Assembly: GCA_963682055.1 (NCBI GenBank)
Contig: OY821747.1
Location: 24,302,126 to 24,366,125, forward strand
Reading direction: 5' to 3'
From: Primula veris
Lineage: Eukaryota; Streptophyta; Magnoliopsida; Ericales; Primulaceae
Length of the DNA: 64,000 nt
Shown here: positions 1-9,548 of the stretch, piece after piece
Position numbering within the stretch: position 1 is the first letter of the stretch
Layout: every line of letters starts with the position of its first letter
Program-made: the position numbers and the translations under genes
The notes under the pieces: model-generated
The model's database searches: none
Seen by the model: only the letters and a program-made list of their open reading frames with translations
What the model was told of the DNA's origin: nothing

Positions 1-270
1 AAGATGCTCCCTATGTCCAACTTTAAAACATTTAGTCGTTACAAAAAAAAATAAATGCACTGTTTTTGTATTTGATTTCTATGTTTGATTTGTCAGTTTT
101 ATTATTAGCTAGGGTTGGAATATTATAAATTCGTAGGTTTAATTTGATTTCTATGTTTGATTTGTACGTTATAAATTCGTAAGTTTAATTTGATTCGTAT
201 GTTTGATTTGTATGTTTTAGGGTAAAAAATATTCTGTATTTTAATTGATAGGACCAATATTGAGTTTTTA
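1..270. repeat. Short degenerate tandem repeats, no gene
   Basis: AT-rich sequence. From about 73 to 230 a motif of the form TTTGATTT(C)(T)ATGTTTGATTTGT followed by TATAAATTCGTA(A/G)GTTTAATT recurs about three times at roughly 50-60 bp spacing. I see no open reading frame of note. Confidence 0.5.
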
Positions 271-687
271 CAAACCCTAAACCCTAAACCCTAAATTACA
301 AGCCCTAAACCCTAAACCCTAAATTACAAACCCTAAACCCTAAACCCTAAATTCTAAACCCTAAAACCTAAACCCTAAATTACAACCCTAACCCTAAACC
401 CTAAACCCTAAATTACAAACCACTTACCCTAAACCCTAAAATCTAAACCGTAAACCCTAAACCCTAATTTACAAACCCTAACTCCTAACCCCTAAACCAT
501 AAACCCTAATTTACAAACCCTAACCCCTAAACCCTAAACCCTAAATTACAAACCATAAACCCTAAACCCTAAATTACAAACCCTAAACCCTAAACCCTAT
601 ATTAAAAACCCTAAACCCTAAACCCTAAATTACAAACCCTAAACCCTAAACCCTAAACCCTAAACCCTAAACCCTAAAAAACCCTAA
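271..687. repeat. Interstitial telomere-like repeat tract
   Basis: About 415 bp of CCCTAAA repeats, the Arabidopsis-type plant telomere unit as read on the C-rich strand. It is not a pure array. Runs of two to five CCCTAAA units are separated by an AATTACAAA spacer, giving a higher-order period of about 21-28 bp, with scattered variants (CCTAACC, CCATAAA). The last stretch (about 630-685) is the cleanest. It could be a true interstitial telomeric repeat or a telobox-like array amplified beside the adjacent transposon. Confidence 0.85.
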
Positions 688-701
688 ATATTCTGAAATA
701 C

Positions 702-1280
702 ATACAAACCGTACATTTAATGTACGGTTTGTACAGATTTCATACAAACCGTACATTAAATGTACGGTTTGCATGTATTTTGTGCAAACCGTAAAAGTAA
801 TGTACGGTTTGTACCCCTGATTTGAGCAGCGACGTTTTACGAATGTACTTTTTGCACTGAATCACCGTAAACAACGTAAAAAAAAAAAAAAACTACAAAC
901 CGTAAAAGTAATCTACGGTTTGTAGTGTAAATTACATTGGATACCATTTCCATCAAATGCATCCGACAACACTTTATTACTTTTGAATTATTATGAGTTG
1001 ACAACCCTATCCGAAAATGACTACTCAATGCATTATTAAAGTTTCGAAATGACTACTCCAAAAAAAACACTACAACCCGTAAAAGTAATATACGGTTTGT
1101 AGTGTAAATTACATTGGATACCATATCTATCAAAATAATTCCGACAACACCTTATCACTTTTGAATTATTATGATTTGACAACCCTATCCGAAAATGACT
1201 ACTCAATGCATTATTAAAGTTTCGAAATGACTACACCAAAAATTCACTACAAACCGTAAAAGTAATCTACGGTTTGTAGT
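702..1280. repeat. 5' cluster of CCGTA...TACGG palindromes
   Basis: Six near-perfect palindromes of about 28-32 bp lie upstream of the transposase gene: about 704-733, 752-777, 784-812, 895-925, 1072-1103 and 1248-1279. Their shared core is AAACCGTA, 4-8 variable bases, then TACGGTTT. A second set of four lies at 4884-5033 on the far side of the gene. Sites repeated at both ends of a DNA transposon are often transposase-binding sites; that role is inferred here. Confidence 0.75.
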
Positions 1281-1290
1281 GTAAACTTAC
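891..1290. repeat. 177-bp tandem duplication just upstream of the MULE promoter
   Basis: A unit of about 177 bp starts with an ACTACAAACCGTAAAAGTAATCTACGG-type palindrome and runs through TTGACAACCCTATCCGAAAATGACTAC. It is present at about 891-1067 and again at 1068-1244. A third, partial copy (about 1245-1290) breaks off into the TATA box. The two full copies are nearly identical, so the duplication is recent. Confidence 0.8.
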
Positions 1291-1292
1291 CC

Positions 1293-1300
1293 TATAAATA
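1293..1300 (+). promoter_or_regulatory. TATA box of the MULE transposase gene
   Basis: TATAAATA lies about 120 bp before the ATG at 1419, directly after the third palindrome copy. Spacing to the ATG leaves a leader of about 90 nt, which is A-rich and lacks an upstream ATG close to the start. Confidence 0.55.
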
Positions 1301-1418
1301 TGACTCAATTTTGCCTATTCTAACAAACCATAAAATCAAACACAAACACATTTCGGAAATCTCTAAAAAAATCCTCATTTCTCCCCAATAAAATATACAA
1401 ACAAACACTTTTTCGAAA

Positions 1419-4115
1419 ATGAATTACAACTATGGTTATGACAACAACCAATGGAATAACAACAACAATGCGAATTCATCCAGTGGCTCAAACGATGAGC
1501 TAACTGATTATTCGGAGCACTTTGAAGTTGATGAATTGACTTGGGAAACAAGGGATGAAATGCTTGCTGATCTTGCTGATGTGGCTGGAAATTGGGGTTT
1601 CATCCTTACGATTCGTAGGTCTGGAGGGGGTGATGGGAGCAGAACACCGTATGTTGATATTGTGTGTGATAAATCGGGGGTTTACGAAAAAAAGAAACCA
1701 TCTTCCGTAAAATCAGGTACAAAGAAAAAAGACTGTCCATTTTTCATTAAAGGTTACGTAGTTAATGGTGAATGGATGTGTCACGTAGAAAATGGACAAC
1801 ATAACCACCCACCCCCAACTTACCTCCAAGGTCAAGCACGACGTGCTCGTTTAACCCAAGATGAAAAAGAAATTGTTAAAACTTTAAGGCAAAGTAGTTT
1901 TAAAGTTGGTGCAATATTAGAGGCCATTAAAAATAGAAATCTTGACAATGTATCAAACACTAAAACGATACATAATTTTTTGGCCGGACTGAAATTTAAA
2001 GAACGAGATGGTAGAAACCCGACACAGGAACTTTTTAATTTGTTGGATAGACATCGCTACACATTCTACTATAATATGAACCCATCAACCCATTGCCTTG
2101 AGAACTTGTTTTTTGCACACCCCGATTCTATAAGGATGTTCAAAGCTTTTCCTGATGTCTTGTTAATGGATTGTACATATAGGACAAACCGTTTTAATAT
2201 GTCATTTCTAGAAGTCGTAGGAATGACATCAACGAACCAAACATATTGTTTAGGTTTTGTTTTCATGAGTGACGAGACACAAGAAAGTTATATATGGGCA
2301 TTGGAAAAATTTAAAGTTACATTGGAGGGGTGTATACTACCTAGGGTGTTTGTAACCGACAGGGAAATGGCCTTATCAAATGCTTTATCCGTTGTTTTTC
2401 CCGACTCTCATCATATTTTGTGCACTTTTCATATTGCAAAAAATGTTTTGAGAAACTGCCGTAAAAAGATCCCTGACGAGGAGTGGCAAACGTTTCTAGA
2501 TGATTGGAGTTTATTGGTTGATTCTGAGTCGATAGAGGAGTACAATTATAACCGAACTAATTTCAATACCTCTTACAAATCGTACCCTGCTGTGATTAAG
2601 TATGTAGACAAGCTTTTAAATGATTATGCTGAAAAGTTTGTTGCATGCTATACCAACCACACAACACATCTAGGTAACAGAACTAGCAATCGAGCTGAAC
2701 AACAACATGCTAAGCTGAAAAGATCCCTTTCCACTAATACTGGCACGCTTGAAACTGTTTGGGTAGAGGTGAATAGAATTCTAGAAAAACAGTTTGAGGA
2801 TATTAAGACGAAGTTGGATAAATGCAAGTCTTATTTTCCACATTCTGAAAAAACGCCTCTATTTATAAATCTTAGGTCGTATATCACACACTATGCCTTT
2901 GATTTATTATTCCAAGAACACAGAAAATGTAGTGGCCAGGCTGATGAGAATTGTTCTTGCGGTTTTAAATTGTCTCACGGTTTACCTTGTCATCATATTA
3001 TGAGTGAACATATTTTATTCGGGAAGCCTCTTCCTCTAGAATATATTCATCCATTCTGGAAAAAATTAGACGTAATTGATGATAATGGGAACACCGATGA
3101 TTATGGGGTAGAGGGTGATCTAGAAGAGTTTAAAAGTGTTTACGCTAGCAAAACGAATGTTGAAAAACGGCGTATGAAAACACAACTCCGAGAGATAACC
3201 GTACCAGCCAGAACATCCGTCAGTGACCTCGAAGTGAGAGCAAATAGGGGGAGACCTAGAAAAGGCGACAAATCTAGTAAGAGGGATAAGTCGGGATGGG
3301 AGTATGTGGAGGAACAGAGTGCTGGTGCTAGTAGGGACAAGGGCAAAGGCAAGGCCGATGAAACACCGGAGGTAAGGGTAAACCCAACTAGGAGGCCGCG
3401 AAACCAGAACCCTAAACCCACCCCCAATAGGCCAACCTTCCTGTACAGTGACCAAATATGGGTCATGTTACATAGTTACATCGAAACGGTTTATGATGTG
3501 CGTGGGGATGGTAACTGTGGGTTCCGGGTACTTGCAAATGCGACGGGTAAACAGAATGGGGAAGATGATTGGTACGCGATAAGATGTGAATTGTTTCAAG
3601 AGCTGCAGCAAATGAAAGGTGTTTATTATGAGCTGTTTGAGAATCTTGACTTTGAAGCTTACCGGTATGATTACATTTTATCAAGTTTAAATTTTTATCA
3701 TCCTACAGATCCCGCACCTATTGACAAATGGATGAGATTTCCGTCTTATGGGTTTTTAATTGCTTCTCATTACAATATGCCAATTGTATTGTTGTCCTTA
3801 TGGGAAAATCAAAATGGAGGGGTAAACGTGTGGAACAGTACTTTTTTACCGCTTTATACTGGTCCGCCTCAGGGAACGACATATTACATCCCGACTGTAA
3901 TGGTGTTCGTCAACAGTTGTCACTATGCTCAGGTTATTCCTAAAGAAGGGATCTTCCCAATGCCAGGAATTATAGCACGGTGGGAACAAACACGCACTGA
4001 GGCAGCTGCGCCATGGAAGGAACTTTTTCGACCAAATTTCAAATTATATATGGCGCTGGAAAAGCAATCGGGAAAGAAAAAAGCAAATGAAGAACCTATA
4101 GACCTAAGTCCATAA
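1419..4115 (+). CDS. Mutator-like transposase with FAR1-like, SWIM and OTU domains
   Basis: Intact 898-aa frame. Order of domains: an Asn-rich N-terminus; a FAR1/WRKY-GCM1-like zinc module (about residues 40-135, ending in C...HNH); a MULE transposase core with candidate catalytic residues D251 (MDCTYRTN), D314 (VTDREMALSNA) and E427 (NRAEQQHAKLK); a SWIM zinc finger C512-x-C514...C524-x-H526; a basic, AT-hook-like linker (NRGRPRKGDK); and a C-terminal OTU-type cysteine protease region. The OTU region starts DGNCGF with D697 and C700, and H835 in SCHYAQV is the candidate catalytic His. The absence of stops and preservation of every motif suggest recent or ongoing activity. MULE/FAR1 proteins fused to cysteine-protease domains are known in plants, but the role of the OTU part in transposition is not established. 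I am confident of the transposase and fairly confident of the OTU domain. Confidence 0.93.
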   Translation: MNYNYGYDNNQWNNNNNANSSSGSNDELTDYSEHFEVDELTWETRDEMLADLADVAGNWGFILTIRRSGGGDGSRTPYVDIVCDKSGVYEKKKPSSVKSGTKKKDCPFFIKGYVVNGEWMCHVENGQHNHPPPTYLQGQARRARLTQDEKEIVKTLRQSSFKVGAILEAIKNRNLDNVSNTKTIHNFLAGLKFKERDGRNPTQELFNLLDRHRYTFYYNMNPSTHCLENLFFAHPDSIRMFKAFPDVLLMDCTYRTNRFNMSFLEVVGMTSTNQTYCLGFVFMSDETQESYIWALEKFKVTLEGCILPRVFVTDREMALSNALSVVFPDSHHILCTFHIAKNVLRNCRKKIPDEEWQTFLDDWSLLVDSESIEEYNYNRTNFNTSYKSYPAVIKYVDKLLNDYAEKFVACYTNHTTHLGNRTSNRAEQQHAKLKRSLSTNTGTLETVWVEVNRILEKQFEDIKTKLDKCKSYFPHSEKTPLFINLRSYITHYAFDLLFQEHRKCSGQADENCSCGFKLSHGLPCHHIMSEHILFGKPLPLEYIHPFWKKLDVIDDNGNTDDYGVEGDLEEFKSVYASKTNVEKRRMKTQLREITVPARTSVSDLEVRANRGRPRKGDKSSKRDKSGWEYVEEQSAGASRDKGKGKADETPEVRVNPTRRPRNQNPKPTPNRPTFLYSDQIWVMLHSYIETVYDVRGDGNCGFRVLANATGKQNGEDDWYAIRCELFQELQQMKGVYYELFENLDFEAYRYDYILSSLNFYHPTDPAPIDKWMRFPSYGFLIASHYNMPIVLLSLWENQNGGVNVWNSTFLPLYTGPPQGTTYYIPTVMVFVNSCHYAQVIPKEGIFPMPGIIARWEQTRTEAAAPWKELFRPNFKLYMALEKQSGKKKANEEPIDLSP

Positions 4116-4880
4116 TCGGTTTTTTATTTTTAATTTTATGTAAATTACTATTTTTTCCAATTTGTTGTAAATTTATATGATGTAAACAAATGTTTAATAA
4201 ATTCGTTTTATGAAATTTAGTTCTATGAAATTTTGTTGTAAATTTTGTTTAATTTTGTTGTAAATTTTGTTTAATAAATTTGTTTTATGAAATTTATAAG
4301 TTGATATTCATGTTTGCATATTGACTTAATTTCTTTTATGAAATTTATATAATTTATAATTGTTTCATTCAAGAAAATTGACGATTGACACCAAATTCAC
4401 GACTTAGTTAATGTTTCATATTGCGTTATACAAGTGTTAAAAACAAACCAAATGTACTTCACAAAAATTGACGATTTAGTTAATGATTCAATAAATATCA
4501 ACTTATAAACTTGACAAAAATATAACATCAACCAAAAACATAAAATTTATCAAATCAACTTTTTTTATGTAAATTTGTGTAAATTTTGTGTTTATTTTGA
4601 GAGATTGTTAGAATATTGGTAATTTATTTTATGTAAAATTTTAAAAATAAGTCATTTTATTTTTTAATTTGAAAAAAACAAAATGCCTTATTTGAAAAAA
4701 ATATCAACTTATACACTTGAAAAAAATATCAAATTATACACTTGAAAAAAATATCAAATTTTAAACATAAGGCATTTTTATGTAAAAAAAAAATCATGTT
4801 TAATTTGAAAAAAATATTCAGTATTTTAATTTTAATTATTAGAATTTTAATTTTAATTTTTAATTTCAAAAAATCTGTGA
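4116..4880. other. AT-rich 3' region of the MULE, no gene
   Basis: Very AT-rich, with recurring TTTTATGAAATTT and ACTTGAAAAAAATATCAA(A/C)TTATA motifs (three copies near 4690-4760). No coding potential seen. It presumably holds the transposase 3' UTR and subterminal DNA. Confidence 0.6.
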
Positions 4881-4883
4881 AAT

Positions 4884-5033
4884 TACACAGACCGTAGATT
4901 AAATCTACGGTTTACAGTGATCCACTGTAAACCGTAGATTTAATCTACGGTTTGCATTAAATCAATACAAACCGTAGATTAAATCTACGGTTTACAGTGG
5001 ATCACTGTAAACCGTAGATTTAATCTACGGTTC
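4884..5033. repeat. 3' cluster of CCGTA...TACGG palindromes
   Basis: Four palindromes of about 30 bp in a row, core AAACCGTAGATT(T/A)AATCTACGGTTT. Adjacent pairs are joined by ACAGTG(G)ATCCACTGT-like palindromic spacers, so the whole 150 bp is nested dyad symmetry. It mirrors the 5' cluster but uses GATTTAATC rather than CATTTAATG or AAAAGTAAT in the centre. Confidence 0.8.
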
Positions 5034-5077
5034 ACGCGTTTTTTCAGAAATTATGTAGTGTAATAAGTGCACCTCAT

Positions 5078-5847
5078 ATCTTAATCCACGTAAATAATGT
5101 ATTTTTAAAGTTCTTAACCATACTTCTGAATTACGATTTGATCATTTTAATTTTCTTTTTGATTTTTTCGTGAAAAAAATCAAAAAAAGAAAATAAAAAA
5201 ATTATAAAAAATCATAAACGTATAAAACTAGTTATACTAGTTAAAAAATGAGTAAATTTAAAAGTATTTTTACTGGTTTTTATTAATATTTTGAATTTAA
5301 TTATTATTTTTTACAAAACAAAATACCACAAATATTGTAAAATTAAGATAACAGGGTTGGAGAAGTTATAAATTGAGTCTAAAAAATCATAAACGTATAA
5401 AAATAGTCGTAATAGTTAAAAGTTGAGTAGAAAAAATCCAAATTTATTTTCTAATTTTTTTATTCTCTTTTTTCTATTTTTTCTACCAAAAAAATCTTAA
5501 CCTAATAAAAAATGATTCTTTAAATATTTAGACTCAACTTCTAACTTCTCTTACCATGTTGTCCTAATTTTACAAATTTTGTGATTTTTTTTTTTAAAAT
5601 ATAGCAATAAAAGTCAAAAAAGAAATATAAATTGTAAAAAATTTAAAAATAACTTCAAGATATTTTGTACTCTTTTTTAACTAGTATAACTAGTTTCATA
5701 CGTTTATGATTTTTGTATGATTTTTTTCATAAAATAATCAAAAAAATAAATTAAAATGGACAAACTGTAGTTCGGAAGTACGATTCGGACTTTGTAAGTA
5801 CGGTTCAGAGTTTAAAAGTAGTGTTATTGCGTAGATTCATATATTTT
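5078..5847. repeat. Long imperfect foldback (hairpin) element, about 770 bp
   Basis: Large inverted repeat centred near 5460. The left arm (about 5078-5440) pairs with the right arm (about 5485-5847). For example, CTTCTGAATTACGATTTG near 5124 matches the complement of the right arm ending TAGTTCGGAAG near 5780. AAAATCATAAACGTATAAAAC...ACTAGTTATACTAGTT (5205-5245) pairs with AACTAGTATAACTAGTTTCATACG (5678-5702). TAAAATTAAGATAACAGGG...GAGTCTAA (5337-5380) pairs with 5528-5575. No coding capacity. It resembles a foldback MITE; I found no clear target duplication. Confidence 0.75.
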
Positions 5848-5954
5848 ATAGTGGAAAAATACAGACTCCGATAAGAATGACAAATATAGTGTATCTGTTC
5901 ATTCCTAGTTATATTTTGTATAAATACTTTTATATAACTCCCTCAACCTTTGCT

Positions 5955-5995
5955 TATACTAGTAATCGTGCCCCACGCGTTGTGTGTGGTGCATA
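5955..5995 (-). mobile_element. Possible Helitron 3' terminus
   Basis: On the minus strand a short GC-rich hairpin (TGCACCACACAC...GTGGGGCA, about 5969-5993) is followed by ACGATTA and CTAG. That is the layout of Helitron 3' ends (hairpin, short AT spacer, CTRR). The other end is not identified, so this is tentative. Confidence 0.3.
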
Positions 5996-6669
5996 ATGCA
6001 ATAAAAATATAGAAAATATGTATTGTTATGACATAAATATGTGGATAATACAAAAAAAACATATTTTAAAATTTAAAAGAATGTTTGGTTATTAAAGAGG
6101 TATAAATAGTTTTATTAGTTTTTACTTTTTATATTTTTATGAGAGTATGACATTATTGTAATTAATATAAAGTTGTATGAGTATTTTTGAATTTTTTTTT
6201 GGTAAATTGGACAGACTCATTTGACTTATTATAATAGAATGATAAATAGTACGGCCTCTATTTATCTCTTTCTCTCTCCACCTCTCTCCCCCATAATATA
6301 CGACTAATAGTTGACTTACAACACGTTATTAACACAATACTCACGAATATTAGAGTAAAATCTATGAGATTGGGTTATTTGTTTGAAAAACAGGGTTTAA
6401 TTTTAAAGATTAGATTATAAAATATTCAGTCAAACTTTTAAAAAAAATTGTTATGCCAGTCACCCCTAAAATACCGGATGTACGATACGTAATTTATTTA
6501 TTTGTTTATAGCTCTGATCGGGTGAAAATATGCATGCTATCATATAATTTATTGTGATAATAATTGATACGGCGTGAACAACCCATACCTATGAACGGAT
6601 ACTATTGCATGTTAACCTTGCCACCATGTATATGTATTTTATACTGCCATCATGTTAAATCCTAAAATT
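5996..6669. other. AT-rich DNA without recognisable genes
   Basis: No open frame or motif I can name. It contains a pyrimidine-rich stretch (about 6260-6295, TCTCTTTCTCTCTCC...). A similar stretch occurs near 8205-8245, so both may be parts of one repeat family. Confidence 0.5.
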
Positions 6670-6935
6670 AAACTCATTAGTTTGTAAAATCCTACTGGGA
6701 CTTCAAGAAACGTGTTGGCATTTTCGAATGGATATTGACTTGACTTATTTACCACGCGCTCTATATGAAGACGAATGATTCAAGATAGAGACGTACATCC
6801 AGGGTAAACTCATTAGTTTGTAAAATCCTACTGGGACTTGAAGAAACGTGTTGGCATTTTCGAATGGATATCAACTTGACTTATTTACCATGCACTCTAC
6901 ATGAAGACGAATGATTGAAGATAGAAACGTACATC
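6670..6935. repeat. 136-bp tandem duplication
   Basis: Two copies of a unit starting AAACTCATTAGTTTGTAAAATC (6670 and 6806) and ending GACGTACATCC or AACGTACATC. They differ at about ten positions. The second copy is cut at its end by the hAT element that follows. Confidence 0.85.
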
Positions 6936-7553
6936 CAGAGACGGATCCAGATTTCTATATTTGGGGGAGCACGATTTTATATAAAATGGTTATATAGTTA
7001 AAACTTATAAACTAGACACAACATAAAAAAACTTTATTACAAATTTAAAGTAAAACAACAATAGTCCTTGATGTCTATGCAATTTTTGAAAACGTTCCAT
7101 AATTACATCGTTTGATAAATTACCAAAAATTTCCTTTTCAATATAAGCAATCAAAATTAATCTGAAAAACATATTTAACCCATTGCCTCTAATAAAAATC
7201 CCTATTTTAAAATTCTAATTAACAATTGAAAGCTTATTGTAATGATTCTTAGTAGTATATAGCATTATTATTTGGTAAGGACTAAGAAATCATATAATTT
7301 ACACACACATGAATAAGACAGGAACTAGTAACTAGTAATTGACATGATAATTAATAAACAAATAAGACAGAATAGGTTTAGAAGCTTGCGAATTGCTTAT
7401 GTAGCCGCTTGGGTTTTTCCTTTTATTAAGTATATATATGTAAATTATAACTAATTAACTACATAAATAGCCCAGGGGCATTTTCGTAATTTTATTGTGG
7501 AAAAATATTTGTGGGGTCACGTGTCCCCCAGCCCCAGCCTACATCCGTCACTG
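6936..7553. mobile_element. Non-autonomous hAT element, 618 bp
   Basis: Begins CAGAGACGGATCCAG and ends CTACATCCGTCACTG, imperfect terminal inverted repeats of the CAGTGACGGAT hAT type. It is flanked by 8-bp target duplications CGTACATC (6928-6935) and CATACATC (7554-7561) with one mismatch. The interior has no transposase frame. The G-run next to the left end and the C-run next to the right end are also paired. Confidence 0.85.
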
Positions 7554-7561
7554 CATACATC

Positions 7562-8935
7562 GAAGGGGAAGTGTCGTAGTATATTATGGATGTGTTACTA
7601 CTTCTACTCCACCTATTATTCCTATTGTATTGTATCTTTTGATTCTAATTATACCTTTTATATTGACTTTTATATATGGGTCATTTGTTATCAACTTTTT
7701 CAGTTAAAAAGCTGTTTTCAGAAAGCAGTAGTAAAAAAGATTGATTTCTAAAATAAACATGGGTGTTTAACAAAAAGTTAAAAAAATATAACTTTTAATA
7801 TATTGATTTTTGACATTAGCTAATAAACTTTTGATTTTTCAATCAAAATAACTTTATAAGATATTTTTTTGATAAATTTTTAAAATATCATATTTAAACG
7901 ACCAAGTAACATCTCAAGTATACGAATAAAGTTTTAGTTAATATAACATCAATATTCATTTAAATTCTTAAAATGGTGGTGAGAAAGCTACCAAAATCTT
8001 AAAAATGTATGACTTTTAGCTTTTCTAGTTATATTACTTCAAAATCTAGATTTTTAAAAGCTAAAGAAAGTAATGATACCAAACGCATGTGACCTTTTCA
8101 GATCAAAAAGGTCAAAAAAAGCTTTAAAAAAAAAAAAGCATGCATATAGTCTCCTCAACCTCTAATCATATAAAGAGGTAAAGGCCTACACATTAATAAA
8201 TGATATCTATTTCTCTCTTTCTCTCTCTACATCTCTCTCTATATGAGGTGTGTTTGGTATCATATTTTTTGGAATGATTTTTAAATTTTGAAAATCTAAT
8301 ATGTGTTTAGTTATTAGGATTTTTTTTTTGATTTTTAAAATCCATATTTTTAGTCAAAATAATCCAAAAATTCAGAATCCATATTTTTGCTGAATTTTTT
8401 GATTTTTGTATTTTAAAAATATGATTTTTTGTCAAAAAATCATATACCAGCCGGACTATCAAAACTTTTGGATCCAATTAGAAAATTTAGGAATAATATT
8501 CAAGTAGATTTAAATTTAAAAACAAAAAAAACAAACGACTATAGAGTCATATTTCGCTAAGTCGTCCTAATAATGTTTGTCATTTTGAAGAATTATTAAT
8601 TTATGATTTTGTCGGGACCAATATTTATATAAGGATTTTCAGAAAATTTATTATCTTATTATGTCAAAATTGGTGATTTTTTACATTGGTTCAAGTCGGG
8701 ACTGAAAAAAATTATTATTTTAAGAGTTTATTAATTTAGCGAGTATTAATTTAGAGAGGTTATGGTGTATAATGTATTCAAAGCTTATATAAACAACGAC
8801 GGTGATTGTTTGGAAATGCCACCCTAAGATAGTTTATTCGGATGATAACTTTACTCCGAAATTGTTGTTGTTGTTGAAAGCTAACAAGCAAAGCTACTTA
8901 AAATTTCAAGCTAGCTACAGAGCAATACAACTAAT
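7562..8935. other. AT-rich intergenic DNA
   Basis: No gene seen. Partial dyad symmetry around 8250-8455 (TTTGGTATCATATTTTTTGG against CAAAAAATCATATACCAG) suggests an old MITE. Short stretches near 7690-8100 also look MITE-like, but I cannot define their ends. Confidence 0.45.
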
Positions 8936-8940
8936 TGAAT

Positions 8941-9468
8941 TGATAAAACATAAAAATTAGACCTGAATACTCTATTCGGGTATTAAACAGCCCATATATC
9001 AAAACGGAGTATCCTACGCTTAATGGGTTATCATCCCTTTACAAAAAGCCCAAGCCCACTTAACTAGGGACCCATATCTGAAAAATCCCATGAGATGGAG
9101 ACATTTGCCAACATCCTAGAAAACATAATTGCCTATAAATAGCCAAGTATCCCCCCTAAGAAAGGGACCAGAAAACATATCTAAAAAATATAGAGAGAAG
9201 GAGAGAAAAGATAAAAACTTGTCAGAACGTATTAAATCAATAGCCAAACCGAGCAAGATCGAGAACCGAGCACCGAAGAGAAGAGAAAGATCACGTTCCG
9301 GATCGAGCAGCAAATCCGAGCATAAATACATTGATAGAATTGTAGTCCGAACAGTGGCAATTGCCGAATAAATAATAAAGATCAAGAAGTGTTCATCGTT
9401 TATTGTCAATTCATTATATATTATTGTTGAAAAGTCTAACGCGACCGACAAAAGTTATGGCTTTGTCA
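8941..9468 (+). repeat. 5' LTR of the Tat-like element
   Basis: 528 bp, TGATAAAACATAAAA...GGCTTTGTCA. It contains a TATA box (CTATAAATAG, 9133-9142) for the element's genomic transcript and AATAAATAATAAAG (about 9366-9380) as a likely polyadenylation region. The small open frames within it are present in both LTRs and look incidental. Confidence 0.95.
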
Positions 9469-9470
9469 AA

Positions 9471-9488
9471 TGGCGCCGTCTCCGGGAA
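9471..9488 (+). other. Primer-binding site
   Basis: TGGCGCCGTCTCCGGGAA lies two bases after the 5' LTR. It resembles the TGGCGCCGTTGCCGGGG-type site complementary to the 3' end of tRNA-Asp used by several plant gypsy elements, with a few differences; the tRNA assignment is from memory. Confidence 0.8.
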
Positions 9489-9548
9489 CCATCTAGTTCT
9501 CAACTAGCTTCGAAATCGAACACCAACGTTCTACCAGACGAGCAACAA

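Larger units (their letters stand above)
691..5049 (+). mobile_element. Mutator-like element (MULE) with OTU-domain transposase
   Basis: Approximate extent of a MULE encoding the transposase at 1419-4115. Reading inward, the left end (TTCTGAAAT...AACCGTACATTTAATGTACGG) matches the reverse complement of the right end (TTCTGAAA...AACCGTAGATTTAATCTACGG), so these are probably the inner part of the terminal inverted repeats. I did not find a convincing 9-bp target-site duplication, so the exact outer ends are uncertain. The left end abuts the telomere-like tract. Confidence 0.6.

Noticed and set aside
3120..3684. Antisense ORFs within the MULE transposase gene
   Set aside because: Shadows of a well-supported coding frame.
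9116..9451. ORFs on both strands inside the 5' LTR (repeated at 26092-26385)
   Set aside because: They overlap the LTR promoter and polyadenylation region and are present in both LTRs only because the LTRs are copies.
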